From Mesorhizobium sp. J8 (GTDB taxonomy: Bacteria > Pseudomonadota > Alphaproteobacteria > Rhizobiales > Rhizobiaceae): 64,000 bases of DNA. Below the pieces are notes generated by a model, which saw nothing but the letters and a program-made list of their open reading frames with translations, had not been told where the DNA came from and ran no database searches. The translations under genes were made by a program, and so were the position numbers. Shown here piece by piece: positions 17,286-26,647 of this stretch; the stretch's first letter is position 1; the number at the start of each line of letters is the position of its first letter. The DNA is taken from assembly GCF_016591715.1 (NCBI RefSeq), contig NZ_AP024109.1, forward strand, positions 5,704,001-5,768,000. The letters are read 5' to 3'.

Positions 17286-17884
17286 TCGCCCTCCAGCGGG
17301 CCCAGCAGCCCTGCCGCCGTCACCAGGCTCTGGGCGATCTCGGCGATCTTGCGGTTCTGGTTCATGGCGGTCTTGCGCAACAGCGCATAGGCCGCCTCCT
17401 CGCTCAAGCCGCGCGACTTCATCAATATGCCCTTGGCCCGGTCGACGACCTTGCGGTTCTCGAGCTCGCTGCGCGCCTCCTCCAATTCGCGCGCCATGCG
17501 CGAGAATGCGTTGAAGCGGCTGATCGCCATGTCGAGGATCGGCTTGATGCGTTCCTTCTTCAGTCCGTCGACCACATAAGCGGACACGCCGGCATCGACG
17601 GCCGCCTCGATCGAGGCCTGGTCGGAGCGGTCGACGAACATGGCGATCGGCCGCTTCACCGCGCGCGAAAGCTGGAACATGTTCTCCAGCATGTCGCGGT
17701 TGGGATTTTCCAGATCGATGACGATGACGTCCGGCTCGAGCGCGGCGATGCGCTTGGCGATGCCGGCCACGTCATGGACCACGGTGACATGCCGATGGCC
17801 GGCATCCCGCAATCCGGCCTCGATGATCGAGGCGCGGATGCGGTTCTCGTCGATAACAAGGATGGTCAACGAACCGGCGGACAT
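17282..17884 (-). CDS. nasT: ANTAR-domain antiterminator NasT
   Basis: A 200-residue response-regulator-like protein. The N-terminal receiver domain has VIDLENPNRD at about residues 54-63, the position of the phosphoacceptor region, though NasT proteins work by binding NasS rather than by phosphorylation. A coiled linker (ARELEEARSELENRK) leads to the C-terminal ANTAR domain (VDRAKGILMKSRGLSEEAAYALLRK), which binds paired RNA hairpins. It should release the attenuator upstream of the nitrate genes when NasS senses nitrate. It is the first gene of the nasT-nasS unit. Two direct TGCACAAT words lie just before its start (17891-17898 and 17910-17917). Confidence 0.94.
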   Translation of the reverse strand: MSAGSLTILVIDENRIRASIIEAGLRDAGHRHVTVVHDVAGIAKRIAALEPDVIVIDLENPNRDMLENMFQLSRAVKRPIAMFVDRSDQASIEAAVDAGVSAYVVDGLKKERIKPILDMAISRFNAFSRMARELEEARSELENRKVVDRAKGILMKSRGLSEEAAYALLRKTAMNQNRKIAEIAQSLVTAAGLLGPLEGE

Positions 17885-18073
17885 GCGCCTATTGTGCAGG
17901 CGGACCGCAATTGTGCAACGCGGTAGTCAATCGGAACGGATTCCAGCCAAGCTGCGACGCTGTCACGCCCCACCCTGCGTTGCCGCTTCGGGCCGGGGAC
18001 GCCCTCGCTTCGCGACACCCCCACGATCGAACTCAAGCCGTGATGCCATGCCAAATCGAGGAAGGCGGCCTTT

Positions 18074-19405
18074 TCACTCCTCCTTGAAGGCGCGAGCGAA
18101 ACTGTCGGCGACCGGCTGGAAGAGATATTCGAGCAGGGTTCGCTTGCCGGTGACAACGGAGACGTCCACCGGCATTCCCGGATATAGCTTCACTTGCGGC
18201 AGCTTCTTGAGTTCGTCGGCACCCACCTCGACCGTTCCCCGGAAGAACGTCGCGCCGCTGCGCTCGTCGATTTCGGCGTCGGCCGAAACCCGCGTCAGGG
18301 CGCCCTCCACCGTGGGCGTGGTTCTCTGCTTGTAGGCGACGAGCCGCACCGTCGCCGGCAGACCGGGGCGAACGACATCGATATCCAGCGGCTGGATCTT
18401 GACGTCCAGCACCATCTTGTCCTGATCGGGAACCAGATCGAGGATAATCCCGCCGGGAGGCACAACTCCGCCCGGCGTGAAATACCGAAGGTTCATTACT
18501 GCCCCGTCTTCCGGCGCGACGACGTCTCGTCGCGCCGCACGCGCGTCGGTCTTCTGAAGCGCCTTTTCGAGTTCGGAGCGTTTTGTCTGGACATCACGAA
18601 GGTCCTCGGCGGCCTTCTTGACATAAGAGAGCCGGCCATTGTCGATCTGCGCTTCCGCCTCGGCGATCTGCTGCCGCAGGCTTTCTATGCTCCCGCGGTT
18701 CGAGTCGGCCTCGCCCTGTGCGGCAATGACCTGCCGTTCGAGCTGGAGCACGCGGGACTTCACCCCATAGCCTTTCTTGAGAAGCGTGCGGGCGTCCGCC
18801 AGCTCTTCCCGCAGGGACGGCAGCTGGATCTCGAAAGCCGCAACGCGCGCAGCGAGCGCCGACATCTGGGCATGGTATTGGGCGATCCGCTGCTGCCATA
18901 CCTCGACCTCCGACGCCTGAACCTTGGCCTGGTCCTGGAAGATGCGCTCCTGTCCGGCCATGGCCTCGGCGACGGTAGGTTCGCTGCGCCGGGCCGCCAG
19001 GTCCGCCGGAAAAGCAATCGTCTTCAGGCCGTCACGCTGCGCGATCAGGCGGGCTTCGCCGGCACGTGCTGAATCGAGCTCGCCGCGCACGGCGTCGCGA
19101 TCGGATTCCGCGTCGAGCCCGTCGAGGCGGACCAGTATCTGACCCTGCTTGACCAGGTCTCCCTCCCGGACCAGGATTTCCCGGATGATGCCGCCTTCCA
19201 GGTGCTGTACGGTCTTGCGATTGCTGTCGACCTTAACCACCCCAGGCGCGACCGCCGCGCTCGTCAGCGGCGCGGTGGCTGCCCAAAGGCCGAAGCCGCC
19301 GAACAGCAGGCCGATGACGGTCAGGCCGCCGAAGACATGGGCGCTCACCGCCGGCCAAGCGGGCGGTGGCGGCGGCACTTTCAGCGACAGCGCGGCTTCC
19401 GTCAC
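18074..19405 (-). CDS. Type I secretion periplasmic adaptor (HlyD/PrtE family)
   Basis: A 443-residue membrane-fusion protein. One transmembrane helix (about residues 25-48) anchors it in the inner membrane. VDSNRKTVQHLEGGIIREILVREGDLV is the biotinyl/lipoyl half-motif of HlyD proteins, followed by a long coiled-coil hairpin (about 120-290) and a C-terminal beta region with LYPGMPVDVSVVTGKRTLLEYL. The start is a GTG in a GTGA overlap with the exporter stop, so translation is coupled. It links the ABC exporter to an outer-membrane TolC-type channel. No tolC gene is present in the window. Confidence 0.9.
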   Translation of the reverse strand: MTEAALSLKVPPPPPAWPAVSAHVFGGLTVIGLLFGGFGLWAATAPLTSAAVAPGVVKVDSNRKTVQHLEGGIIREILVREGDLVKQGQILVRLDGLDAESDRDAVRGELDSARAGEARLIAQRDGLKTIAFPADLAARRSEPTVAEAMAGQERIFQDQAKVQASEVEVWQQRIAQYHAQMSALAARVAAFEIQLPSLREELADARTLLKKGYGVKSRVLQLERQVIAAQGEADSNRGSIESLRQQIAEAEAQIDNGRLSYVKKAAEDLRDVQTKRSELEKALQKTDARAARRDVVAPEDGAVMNLRYFTPGGVVPPGGIILDLVPDQDKMVLDVKIQPLDIDVVRPGLPATVRLVAYKQRTTPTVEGALTRVSADAEIDERSGATFFRGTVEVGADELKKLPQVKLYPGMPVDVSVVTGKRTLLEYLFQPVADSFARAFKEE

Positions 19406-21120
19406 GACCCGGTCCTTTCGGAGCTCACGACCCGAACCTGCGGCGGGGCGGACTGCTGCTCGGGGCGGCGCAGTTGCGCCAGCACGACGTCGCGCGGGCC
19501 GAACATCTGCGCCTGGCCTTCATTGAGCACCAGGACGCAATCGACGTTCACCATCAGCGACGGGCGGTGAGCGACGATCACCACCGTCGAGCCGGCCTCC
19601 TTCATGGCGGCAATCCCCTGGTTCAGCGCTTCCTCTCCGATGGCATCGAGATTGGAGTTCGGCTCATCCAGCACGACCAGTGCCGGACGGCGATAGAGCG
19701 CCCTGGCGAGACCGATGCGCTGGCGCTGCCCGCCGGAAAGCACCGATCCCTGTTCGCCGATCTCGGTATCGTAGCCATTCGGCAGCTTGAGGATCATCTC
19801 GTGCACGCCGGCCATCCGCGCGGCGGCCACGACCTCGGCCGGGTCGCCTTGCTCCATGCGGGCAATGTTCTCGCGGACGGTGCCGGGAAAGAGTTCGACG
19901 TCCTGGGGGAGATAGCCAACATGGGAGCCGAAATCGGCGCGATTCCAGGCAAACACGTCGACGCCGTCGAGCCGCACCCGTCCCTGCTGTGGCGAAAGCA
20001 TGCCGACGATCAGGCGGGCAAGCGTCGACTTGCCCGCGGCCGACGGCCCGATCACCGCAAGCACCTGGCCTGGCGGCACAACGAAAGAGAGGTTCCTCAG
20101 CACGGGCTCCCTGGCGCCAGCAGGCGTATAGACGACTGCGTCGACTGAGAGCCGTCCCTGGGGGCGCGGCAATTCCATCCCCGGCGGGCGCAGCGACGGA
20201 GCCTCGAACAGCCGGTCCAGCCGACGCCAGGCCTCGCGCGCGGCGGTCGTCTGTTTCCAGGTTGCGATAGCCTGCTCGACAGGGGCGAGCGCGCGCGACA
20301 TGATGATCGAGGCCGCGATCATGGCGCCGGGCGAGACTTCGTGGCGCAGCGACAACCAGGCGCCGAGCCCCAGCACCGCGACCTGCAGGAACATGCGGAA
20401 CGGCTTGGTGAAGGCATTGATCAGGCCGGCCCAGTCGCTGGCGGTCGTCTGCAGCGCGAGCACCGACGCATTGGCCGCATCCCACCGCCGGGCGAGCACG
20501 CCGCCCATGCCCATCCCGTCGATGACCTCGGCATTGCGGAAACCGGCATCCGCCGCCTGATAGGCGCGCGCGGAAGCGGCATTAGCCTGTTTGAGGGTGT
20601 TGGCCGTCAGCGCGTTGTTGGCAAGGGCGAGGCCGAACAGGATGATCGCGCCGCCCATCGCCAGGAGTCCGAGCAGGGGATGCAACAGGAAGATGAAGGC
20701 AAGGTAGAGCGGCATCCATGGCGCGTCGAACAGCGCCATGATGCCGCCGCCGCCAAGATAGCCGCGCAGCGTGGCGAGATCGCGCAGCGCCTCGGTGCGG
20801 TAGGAGGAGCCGCGCAGCGCGTTCTCGAGCCCGCGGCCCAGCACCTGCGGCGACAGCACGCGGTCGATCCAGGTGCCGAGCTGCACCAGCAGCCGCGAGC
20901 GGAAGAATTCGAGCGCGCCCATGGCGGCGAGCGCCGCCGTCGTGATCAGCGTCAGATAGACGAGCGTCTCCACGCTGCGTCCCGCCAGCACACGGTCATA
21001 GACCTGCAGCATGTAGATCGAGGTCGATAGCACGAGCAGGTTGATGACGAAGCTGAACCCCGCCACCGCGGCGAAACCGCCGCGGCAGCGAGAGAGGGCG
21101 AGACGCAGGGCGTTGTTCAT
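19402..21120 (-). CDS. Type I secretion ABC exporter, permease/ATPase (PrtD family)
   Basis: A 572-residue half-transporter. About six transmembrane segments fill the first 300 residues (FVINLLVLSTSIYMLQVYDRVL at the start). The ATPase domain has Walker A GPSAAGKST near residue 357, signature LSGGQRQRIGLARAL near 460, and Walker B LVVLDEPNSNLD. There is no N-terminal C39 peptidase domain, as expected for exporters of RTX proteins that keep a C-terminal signal. The ATG at 21120 gives the usual PrtD N-terminus. It lies 23 bases after the RTX gene and is coupled to the HlyD gene, making a substrate-exporter-adaptor operon. Confidence 0.92.
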   Translation of the reverse strand: MNNALRLALSRCRGGFAAVAGFSFVINLLVLSTSIYMLQVYDRVLAGRSVETLVYLTLITTAALAAMGALEFFRSRLLVQLGTWIDRVLSPQVLGRGLENALRGSSYRTEALRDLATLRGYLGGGGIMALFDAPWMPLYLAFIFLLHPLLGLLAMGGAIILFGLALANNALTANTLKQANAASARAYQAADAGFRNAEVIDGMGMGGVLARRWDAANASVLALQTTASDWAGLINAFTKPFRMFLQVAVLGLGAWLSLRHEVSPGAMIAASIIMSRALAPVEQAIATWKQTTAAREAWRRLDRLFEAPSLRPPGMELPRPQGRLSVDAVVYTPAGAREPVLRNLSFVVPPGQVLAVIGPSAAGKSTLARLIVGMLSPQQGRVRLDGVDVFAWNRADFGSHVGYLPQDVELFPGTVRENIARMEQGDPAEVVAAARMAGVHEMILKLPNGYDTEIGEQGSVLSGGQRQRIGLARALYRRPALVVLDEPNSNLDAIGEEALNQGIAAMKEAGSTVVIVAHRPSLMVNVDCVLVLNEGQAQMFGPRDVVLAQLRRPEQQSAPPQVRVVSSERTGS

Positions 21121-21143
21121 CGCTGGCTCCGGCGCATCTCCGC

Positions 21144-24100
21144 TCAAGTCCACTCGATGAACTTGCTGTTGTCCAGCCCAAGCAGCTGCGTCAAGCTCGT
21201 CACGTCGTCCAGCGTCGCCACGTGGACGCGGCCCGTCGTATCGCTCCAATTGTTGTCGTACCAGAGTTCGCCCTTGCCGGTGTCGCTGTTGAAGACGGCG
21301 ACATAGGCATTGGCCGCACCCGCTGTGCCGTTGACGATCTGCGCGTTGGTCTGGGCTGTCTGGATTTCCACCACCTTGTTGGTGTCGCCAACCGCGATGT
21401 TGGTGATGGCGTTGCGGTTCTGATAGTCGGAGGCGCTGAGCCCGGCACCGGCAGCAGTCGCGATGGTATTGGCCGCGTTCCAGCTGCTCGCCCCCTGCTG
21501 CAGACCAATCGTGTGGCCCGCGACAGCGAAGTCCAGAATGGTGTCGGTGCCGTTCGAGCTCGGAGCGATCATCCGGAATTGATCATTTCCGCCGCCGCCC
21601 AAGAGCACATCGTTGCCGCCCCCGCCGCTCAGAATGTCGTCCTGTTGACCGCCGAGCAGATAGTCGCGTCCGGCGCCGCCGGACAGCGTGTCGCTGCCAT
21701 TGTAGCCGGCAGCGATATCGCTGCCGCTTCCGCCGGAGAGAGTATCGCTGGTGTTTGCGTTAGCCCCGACAAGCACGTGAAAATCCGCGCTGGTTGTGTT
21801 GTTCGCCTGATCGGTGACAGTCACGTGGACATTGTAGTCGCCGATGACGGCCCCGTTCGATTGATTGGCCGTCAGATTGCCACCCGAGTCGACCGTGACA
21901 TTCGACGCCGGAAGAGCGTTGTTGGAGGTGGCCGAATAGCTGAAGGTGAAGGTGTCCGTTGCGTCCGGATCACCCAGTTGGATGAAATGACCCAGAAGCG
22001 CATTGTTGCCGGTCTGCGTCGGCATGAAATCGATGCCAGTCGGCCCGCCGAGGTCGCCTGGGTCGTTGTCGGTGATCGTACCCACCCCCTGGCTGTCGGA
22101 AATCGTCGCATTGGTTGGGTTGCTGAGGTTGACGTAGAACTGCTCCGTCTGCTCGAACACCGCATCGTTGACGATCGTCAGAGTGATGGTCTTGCTCGTT
22201 TCGCCGGCCGTGAAGCTGAGCGTGGCGCTCAGCGCGTCGGGTCCGGCGGTGTAGTCGCCGCCGGCCACTGCAGTGCCAGGCGCGACCTGATAGTCCACTG
22301 TGGCCGGGAGAGCTGTCACGCCCGTCTTGGTGACCGTGAAGGTGACGGTGCCGTCCGCCTCGCTGACCGTGACGTCGTTGATCGAGAAGCTAGGCGGCGA
22401 GTCGTTGTCGTGGACCGTCACCGTCGCCTTGTCGCTGGTGTCGAGCGCCTCGAAGTTGCCGCCGCTGGTGCCGCTGACGCCGACCTGGTAGTTGATGCTG
22501 TCACCATAGACATTGTTGTCGGCGACCGCAAAGGCGGTGGAGACACCGCTGGTAGCGCCGACCGCGACGGTGACGCTGGCGCCATTGTCGAGGCTGATCA
22601 CCAAATCCGAGCCGGTGACGGCATTGGCCACATGGGCGGTGATCGTCGCCGTGCCGGCGCCCTCGTTGACGCTGACGTCGTCCAGCGTGATTGCCGTGGT
22701 GTCGATGGTGTCGGTGACGTTGGCCGTCGCCGTGCCGGTGCCGACCACCAGGTGCTCGAAGTTGCCGCCCGAGGTGCTGACGATGGTGGCCGTCAGGTGG
22801 GAGGCATCGACATAGACGTCCTCGCCATTGCCTGACGCAATCGTCAGCGTGCCGGTGGTCTGGCCGTCGGCAATGGTGATGTCGCCCTGGTCGGTGTGGA
22901 CCGTGGTGACGCCCTGCGAGGCATTGCTCAACGTCGCCGTGAACACATAGTTGGCAGCCGCCCCCTCGGTGACCGTCGAGGCGCTGAGGTCGACCGTCGC
23001 GTCGGTCGTGGTGTCGGTGACGTTGGCCGTCGCCGTGCCGGTGCCGACCACCAGGTGCTCGAAGTTGCCGCCCGAGGTGCTGACGATGGTGGCCGTCAGG
23101 TGGGAGGCATCGACATAGGCGTCCTCGCCATTGCCCGACGCAATCGTCAGCGTGCCGGTGGTCTGGCCGTCGGCAATGGTGATGTCGCCCTGGTCGGTGT
23201 GGACCGTGGTGACGCCCTGCGAGGCATTGCTCAACGTCGCCGTGAACACATAGTTGGCAGCCGCCCCCTCGGTGACCGTCGAGGCGCTGAGGTCGACCGT
23301 CGCGTCGGTCGTGGTGTCGGTGACGTTGGCCGTCGCCGTGCCGGTGCCGACCACCAGGTGCTCGAAGTTGCCGCCCGAGGTGCTGACGATGGTGGCCGTC
23401 AGGTGGGAGGCATCGACATAGACGTCCTCGCCATTGCCTGACGCAATCGTCAGCGTGCCGGTGGTCTGGCCGTCGGCAATGGTGATGTCGCCCTGGTCGG
23501 TGTGGACCGTGGTGACGCCCTGCGAGGCATTGCTCAACGTCGCCGTGAACACATAGTTGGCAGCCGCCCCCTCGGTGACCGTCGAGGCGCTGAGGTCGAC
23601 CGTCGCGTCGGTCGTGGTGTCGTGGACCGTCACCGTCGCGGTGTGACTGGTGTCGAGTTGCTCGTAGTTGCCGCCACTCGTGCCGTTGATGCCAAGGGTC
23701 AGCGTGCTGCCATCATTGTAGACGTCATCGGCCGGCGCAGCGAAGGTCACATGGCCGCTGGTCTGGCCGTTGGCAATGGTGATGGTCTCGCCGTTCGACA
23801 GCGCGATGACGAGGTCGCCTTGCGGCGGATGGTCGACAGTCGCCGTGACGGTGATCGAACCGCCCTCGTCCACCGCCGCCGGAGCGCTGAGCGTAATGGT
23901 GGTGGTATCCTTGTCATCGGTGATTGTGCCGACGCCGTTACCGTCGGTGATGCCTACGTTAACGTTGGTCCCGAGAACATTTGTTGTCGCGCCGCTGAGC
24001 GTAACATTGAAAGTCTCGTTTGCCTCTTTGTAGTAGTCATCGATCGTCTGCACGGTCACCGTGGCCGTGGTCTGACCAGCCGGAATGATCACATACCCGC

Positions 24101-24686
24101 TGGTACCCGTATAGTCGGAACCGGCCGCTGCCGTGCCATCGCCCGTGCCATAGGAGACCTTGATGTCATAAGCATAGGCATTGCTCAGGCTGATGGTGAA
24201 CTGGGCATTGCCGCCCTCCGTGACGGAGCTATCGCCGATCGAAACGGTGGGCAGCGTGTAGGTGTGGTCCGCGCTGGTGTCGACGCCCTTGATGCTGTCA
24301 CCGCCGTTCACGCTCGTCGCGCGGATCCCAAGGGTGCTGATGTCGGTCAAACTCACGCTGCCTGTATAAGTCAGCGTCTCACCTTGGCTGATGAATGTGG
24401 ACTTGCTCTCCCCGAGCTTTCCGAGGCCCGCGCTGGAAAGGTAGTCATAGCCATCCCACACGATTCCGGTGCCGTTCATGTTGAGCGAGTTGTCCGACTT
24501 CGCGAGGGTAATATTACCGTCGACCGTGGAATCGCCATCGGACCACCAGATCGCGTTGAGGTCTCCCTTGCCCTGCAGTGAAGTAATGACGAACTCCGTT
24601 TTACCACCGCCCACGTCCACGGCCTGGACCGACAGCACGAAGCCGTTCTGATTGATAGTAAAGACTTTGATGTCACCGACAGACAT
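21144..24686 (-). CDS. Large RTX/Calx-beta repeat protein, type I secretion substrate
   Basis: An 1180-residue acidic, cysteine-poor, Thr/Asp/Gly-rich protein without an N-terminal signal peptide. After an N-terminal ~130-residue domain come a Calx-beta-like domain (SSVTEGGNAQFTISLSN), Ig-like beta domains that include three nearly identical 101-residue copies, another Calx-beta domain (VSEADGTVTFTVTKTG) and a cadherin-like domain (PTGIDFMPTQTGNN). RTX nonapeptides lie at about 980-1040 (SGGAGRDYLLGG, SGGGGNDVLLGG), then a C-terminal ~130-residue region that should hold the secretion signal. Such proteins bind calcium outside the cell and act as adhesins or biofilm proteins. The exporter and adaptor genes follow on the same strand. 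Confidence 0.9.
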   Translation of the reverse strand: MSVGDIKVFTINQNGFVLSVQAVDVGGGKTEFVITSLQGKGDLNAIWWSDGDSTVDGNITLAKSDNSLNMNGTGIVWDGYDYLSSAGLGKLGESKSTFISQGETLTYTGSVSLTDISTLGIRATSVNGGDSIKGVDTSADHTYTLPTVSIGDSSVTEGGNAQFTISLSNAYAYDIKVSYGTGDGTAAAGSDYTGTSGYVIIPAGQTTATVTVQTIDDYYKEANETFNVTLSGATTNVLGTNVNVGITDGNGVGTITDDKDTTTITLSAPAAVDEGGSITVTATVDHPPQGDLVIALSNGETITIANGQTSGHVTFAAPADDVYNDGSTLTLGINGTSGGNYEQLDTSHTATVTVHDTTTDATVDLSASTVTEGAAANYVFTATLSNASQGVTTVHTDQGDITIADGQTTGTLTIASGNGEDVYVDASHLTATIVSTSGGNFEHLVVGTGTATANVTDTTTDATVDLSASTVTEGAAANYVFTATLSNASQGVTTVHTDQGDITIADGQTTGTLTIASGNGEDAYVDASHLTATIVSTSGGNFEHLVVGTGTATANVTDTTTDATVDLSASTVTEGAAANYVFTATLSNASQGVTTVHTDQGDITIADGQTTGTLTIASGNGEDVYVDASHLTATIVSTSGGNFEHLVVGTGTATANVTDTIDTTAITLDDVSVNEGAGTATITAHVANAVTGSDLVISLDNGASVTVAVGATSGVSTAFAVADNNVYGDSINYQVGVSGTSGGNFEALDTSDKATVTVHDNDSPPSFSINDVTVSEADGTVTFTVTKTGVTALPATVDYQVAPGTAVAGGDYTAGPDALSATLSFTAGETSKTITLTIVNDAVFEQTEQFYVNLSNPTNATISDSQGVGTITDNDPGDLGGPTGIDFMPTQTGNNALLGHFIQLGDPDATDTFTFSYSATSNNALPASNVTVDSGGNLTANQSNGAVIGDYNVHVTVTDQANNTTSADFHVLVGANANTSDTLSGGSGSDIAAGYNGSDTLSGGAGRDYLLGGQQDDILSGGGGNDVLLGGGGNDQFRMIAPSSNGTDTILDFAVAGHTIGLQQGASSWNAANTIATAAGAGLSASDYQNRNAITNIAVGDTNKVVEIQTAQTNAQIVNGTAGAANAYVAVFNSDTGKGELWYDNNWSDTTGRVHVATLDDVTSLTQLLGLDNSKFIEWT
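22708..23616 (-). repeat. Three tandem near-identical 303-bp repeats inside the RTX gene
   Basis: Units at 22708-23010, 23011-23313 and 23314-23616 differ at only a few bases (for example the middle unit has GGCGTC where the others have GACGTC). Each encodes one 101-residue Ig-like domain (DATVDLSASTVTEGAAANYV... to ...GTGTATANVTDT). Near identity at third codon positions points to recent duplication or gene conversion; copy number probably varies between strains. Confidence 0.93.
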
Positions 24687-25153
24687 GAATAACCCCCTTT
24701 ACGAGCGCTCGCGCACTCGTGCCCAAAATGCTCTTTGCTGGCGTACCCCCCTCGGTCGCCGCAATCGCGGGACAGGCATACCTATAGTCAGGTATATTAG
24801 CTTTTTATGATTTGGAAACCATAACGGGATATATATTGTCTGCTAATATTAACGATTCATTAGACATTTAACAAACCTGCGAGCCTGTCGATTGATGCAT
24901 ACAATCCTCCAAAGCGAGCTGCGTTTTGGGCGAATGATGTGCATCAAAACAACGACTTAAAGTGCGGCCCGCGTCCATCCGGCGCAGCGTGTTTTGATGG
25001 CGCGACGTTGACTCCACCATTGCTCGGTCGCTGCCATTTCTGTTGGAAATGATATCGAAATATGTCGTGCCGCGCGTAACCGGACAAAGTGGCTGGCCGT
25101 CAACCACGGCGCAATGCTGGTTCGCCAGGCCTGGCCGCCAGTATCTTTCGATC
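24687..25153. other. 467-bp gap between the RTX operon and the HerA-like gene; AT-rich promoter region
   Basis: Bases about 24780-24885 are strikingly AT-rich for this window and probably carry the promoter of the RTX secretion operon, which reads leftward. TACCTATAGTCAGGTA (24779-24794) is a small inverted repeat (TACCT/AGGTA) that could be an operator. I see no convincing gene in the rest; the reading frame at 24868-25185 on the minus strand has no family features and a poor start. Confidence 0.5.
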
Positions 25154-26647
25154 TCAGCCGGCCAAGCTGTCCTGCTCGGCGGCATTGGGGTCGCCCGGCG
25201 CCGTCGCCCAGGCGAGTTCGACCAGCGTCACGGTACGCCGTCCAACACCGTCGACCTGGCAGACGATGAGCCCCTGCTCCTCGATATAATCGAGCAGACG
25301 GCGCGCGCGGCGCAGCGAATGCGAGCCGTAGGCACGGGCGATCGCCGCGTCGCTCGGGCATGGCCAGCCCTCCTTGGCGGCGCGGGCGATCATCATGAAC
25401 ACGCCCTGCATGTCCTCCGGCAGCAGCGAAGCCCGCACCGCAACGTCCCGCCACGCATCATCCTCGGCCATGTCGGAGCCGACGCCGGCACGCGCCCGCG
25501 TCAGCATGCGGCGGAATTCCGAAAGGTCGGGCACCACCGAGGCAAGCCCTTCGATACGGCAGCGGACCACGAACTCCTGGTAGAGCACGCCGATGACGCG
25601 GAAGCCCGCATCGGGCTCGGCCAGGATGGCGCGCAGGATGCGGTCCATCCGTTCGCGCCGCTCGGCGAGATCCTCGGCGCTCGGCTGCGGCTCCGCCGGC
25701 TCGGGGCGGATGTCCAGCGGCGCGACCTTGGCCGCCATAAGTTGGTCGAGCAGGTCCGGCGAAGGCCGGCGCTGCGGCCTGACCGTCTCCGGCGGCGGCG
25801 CGGCGAGAATGATCGAGCGCGCATCCTCGAGCGCTGCTTCCGGCAGCGGCATCAGACGCGGCGTGCCGTTGCGCGGGCTGGTCTCGGTCTGGCCGATGCG
25901 CACGCTGAGCGGGCGGCGCGACAAGGCGGGCCCAAGCGCCATGAAATGGCCGCGCTCCAGGTCGCGGAAAGCTTCGGCCTGGCGCCGCTCCATGCCGAGC
26001 AGATCGGCCGCGCGCGCCATGTCGATGTCAAGGAAGGTGCGGCCCATCAGGAAGTTGGAGGCTTCCGCCGCGACGTTCTTGGCAAGCTTCGCCAGCCGCT
26101 GCGTGGCGATGATGCCGGCAAGCCCGCGCTTGCGGCCGCGGCACATCAGATTGGTCATGGCACCCAGCGAGAGCTTGCGCGCCTCGTCGGAGACTTCGCC
26201 GGCGGCGGCGGGCGCGAAGAGCTGCGCCTCGTCGACCACCACCAGCATCGGATACCAATGGTCGCGCGCGACCTCGAACAGCCCGCCGAGGAAGGCGGCG
26301 GCGCGCCGCATCTGGTTTTCGGCATCGAGCCCTTCGAGATTGAGCACCGTCGAGACGCGATGGATGCGCGCCCGCTCGCCGGCCGCCTGCAGGCCACGCT
26401 CGGTATGCTCCTCCGCGTCGATCACCAGATGCCCAAAGCGTTCGCCCAGCGACACGAAGTCGCCTTCGGGATCGATGATGGTCTGCTGCACCCAGGGTGC
26501 GCTCTGTTCGAGCAGCCGGCGCAAGAGATGCGACTTGCCGGAGCCCGAATTGCCCTGCACCAGCAGGCGGGTTGCCAGCAATTCCTCAAGGTCGAGGGCC
26601 ACCGGCGCGCCTGCCGTGGTCTGCCCCATCTCGATTGCAACGGTCAT
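25154..26647 (-). CDS. HerA/DUF87-like ATP-binding protein
   Basis: A 497-residue protein of the FtsK-HerA ATPase superfamily. Walker A is GNSGSGKS at residues 32-39 and Walker B is MLVVVDEAQLF near 140, followed by a CRGRKRGLAGIIATQR sensor region. The C-terminal third is helical, with a winged-helix-like end (RAYGSHSLRRARRLLDYIEEQGLIV). HerA proteins are hexameric DNA or protein translocases, but this rhizobial type has no experimentally defined role that I can name. No NurA nuclease or other partner is adjacent, so a HerA-NurA or HerA-Sir2 defence assignment is not supported. It is transcribed alone. Confidence 0.75.
   Translation of the reverse strand: MTVAIEMGQTTAGAPVALDLEELLATRLLVQGNSGSGKSHLLRRLLEQSAPWVQQTIIDPEGDFVSLGERFGHLVIDAEEHTERGLQAAGERARIHRVSTVLNLEGLDAENQMRRAAAFLGGLFEVARDHWYPMLVVVDEAQLFAPAAAGEVSDEARKLSLGAMTNLMCRGRKRGLAGIIATQRLAKLAKNVAAEASNFLMGRTFLDIDMARAADLLGMERRQAEAFRDLERGHFMALGPALSRRPLSVRIGQTETSPRNGTPRLMPLPEAALEDARSIILAAPPPETVRPQRRPSPDLLDQLMAAKVAPLDIRPEPAEPQPSAEDLAERRERMDRILRAILAEPDAGFRVIGVLYQEFVVRCRIEGLASVVPDLSEFRRMLTRARAGVGSDMAEDDAWRDVAVRASLLPEDMQGVFMMIARAAKEGWPCPSDAAIARAYGSHSLRRARRLLDYIEEQGLIVCQVDGVGRRTVTLVELAWATAPGDPNAAEQDSLAG

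Noticed and set aside
22708..23616. CRISPR array or satellite
   Set aside because: The 303-bp units are in frame within one large protein and encode whole domains; there are no short repeats with unique spacers.
24868..25185. 105-codon minus-strand frame in the gap before the RTX operon
   Set aside because: Poor start, overlap with the end of the HerA-like gene, and no recognisable features.
25154..26647. HerA-based anti-phage system
   Set aside because: No NurA, SIR2 or DUF4297 partner lies next to it, the composition matches the chromosome, and similar lone genes look like housekeeping genes in rhizobia.
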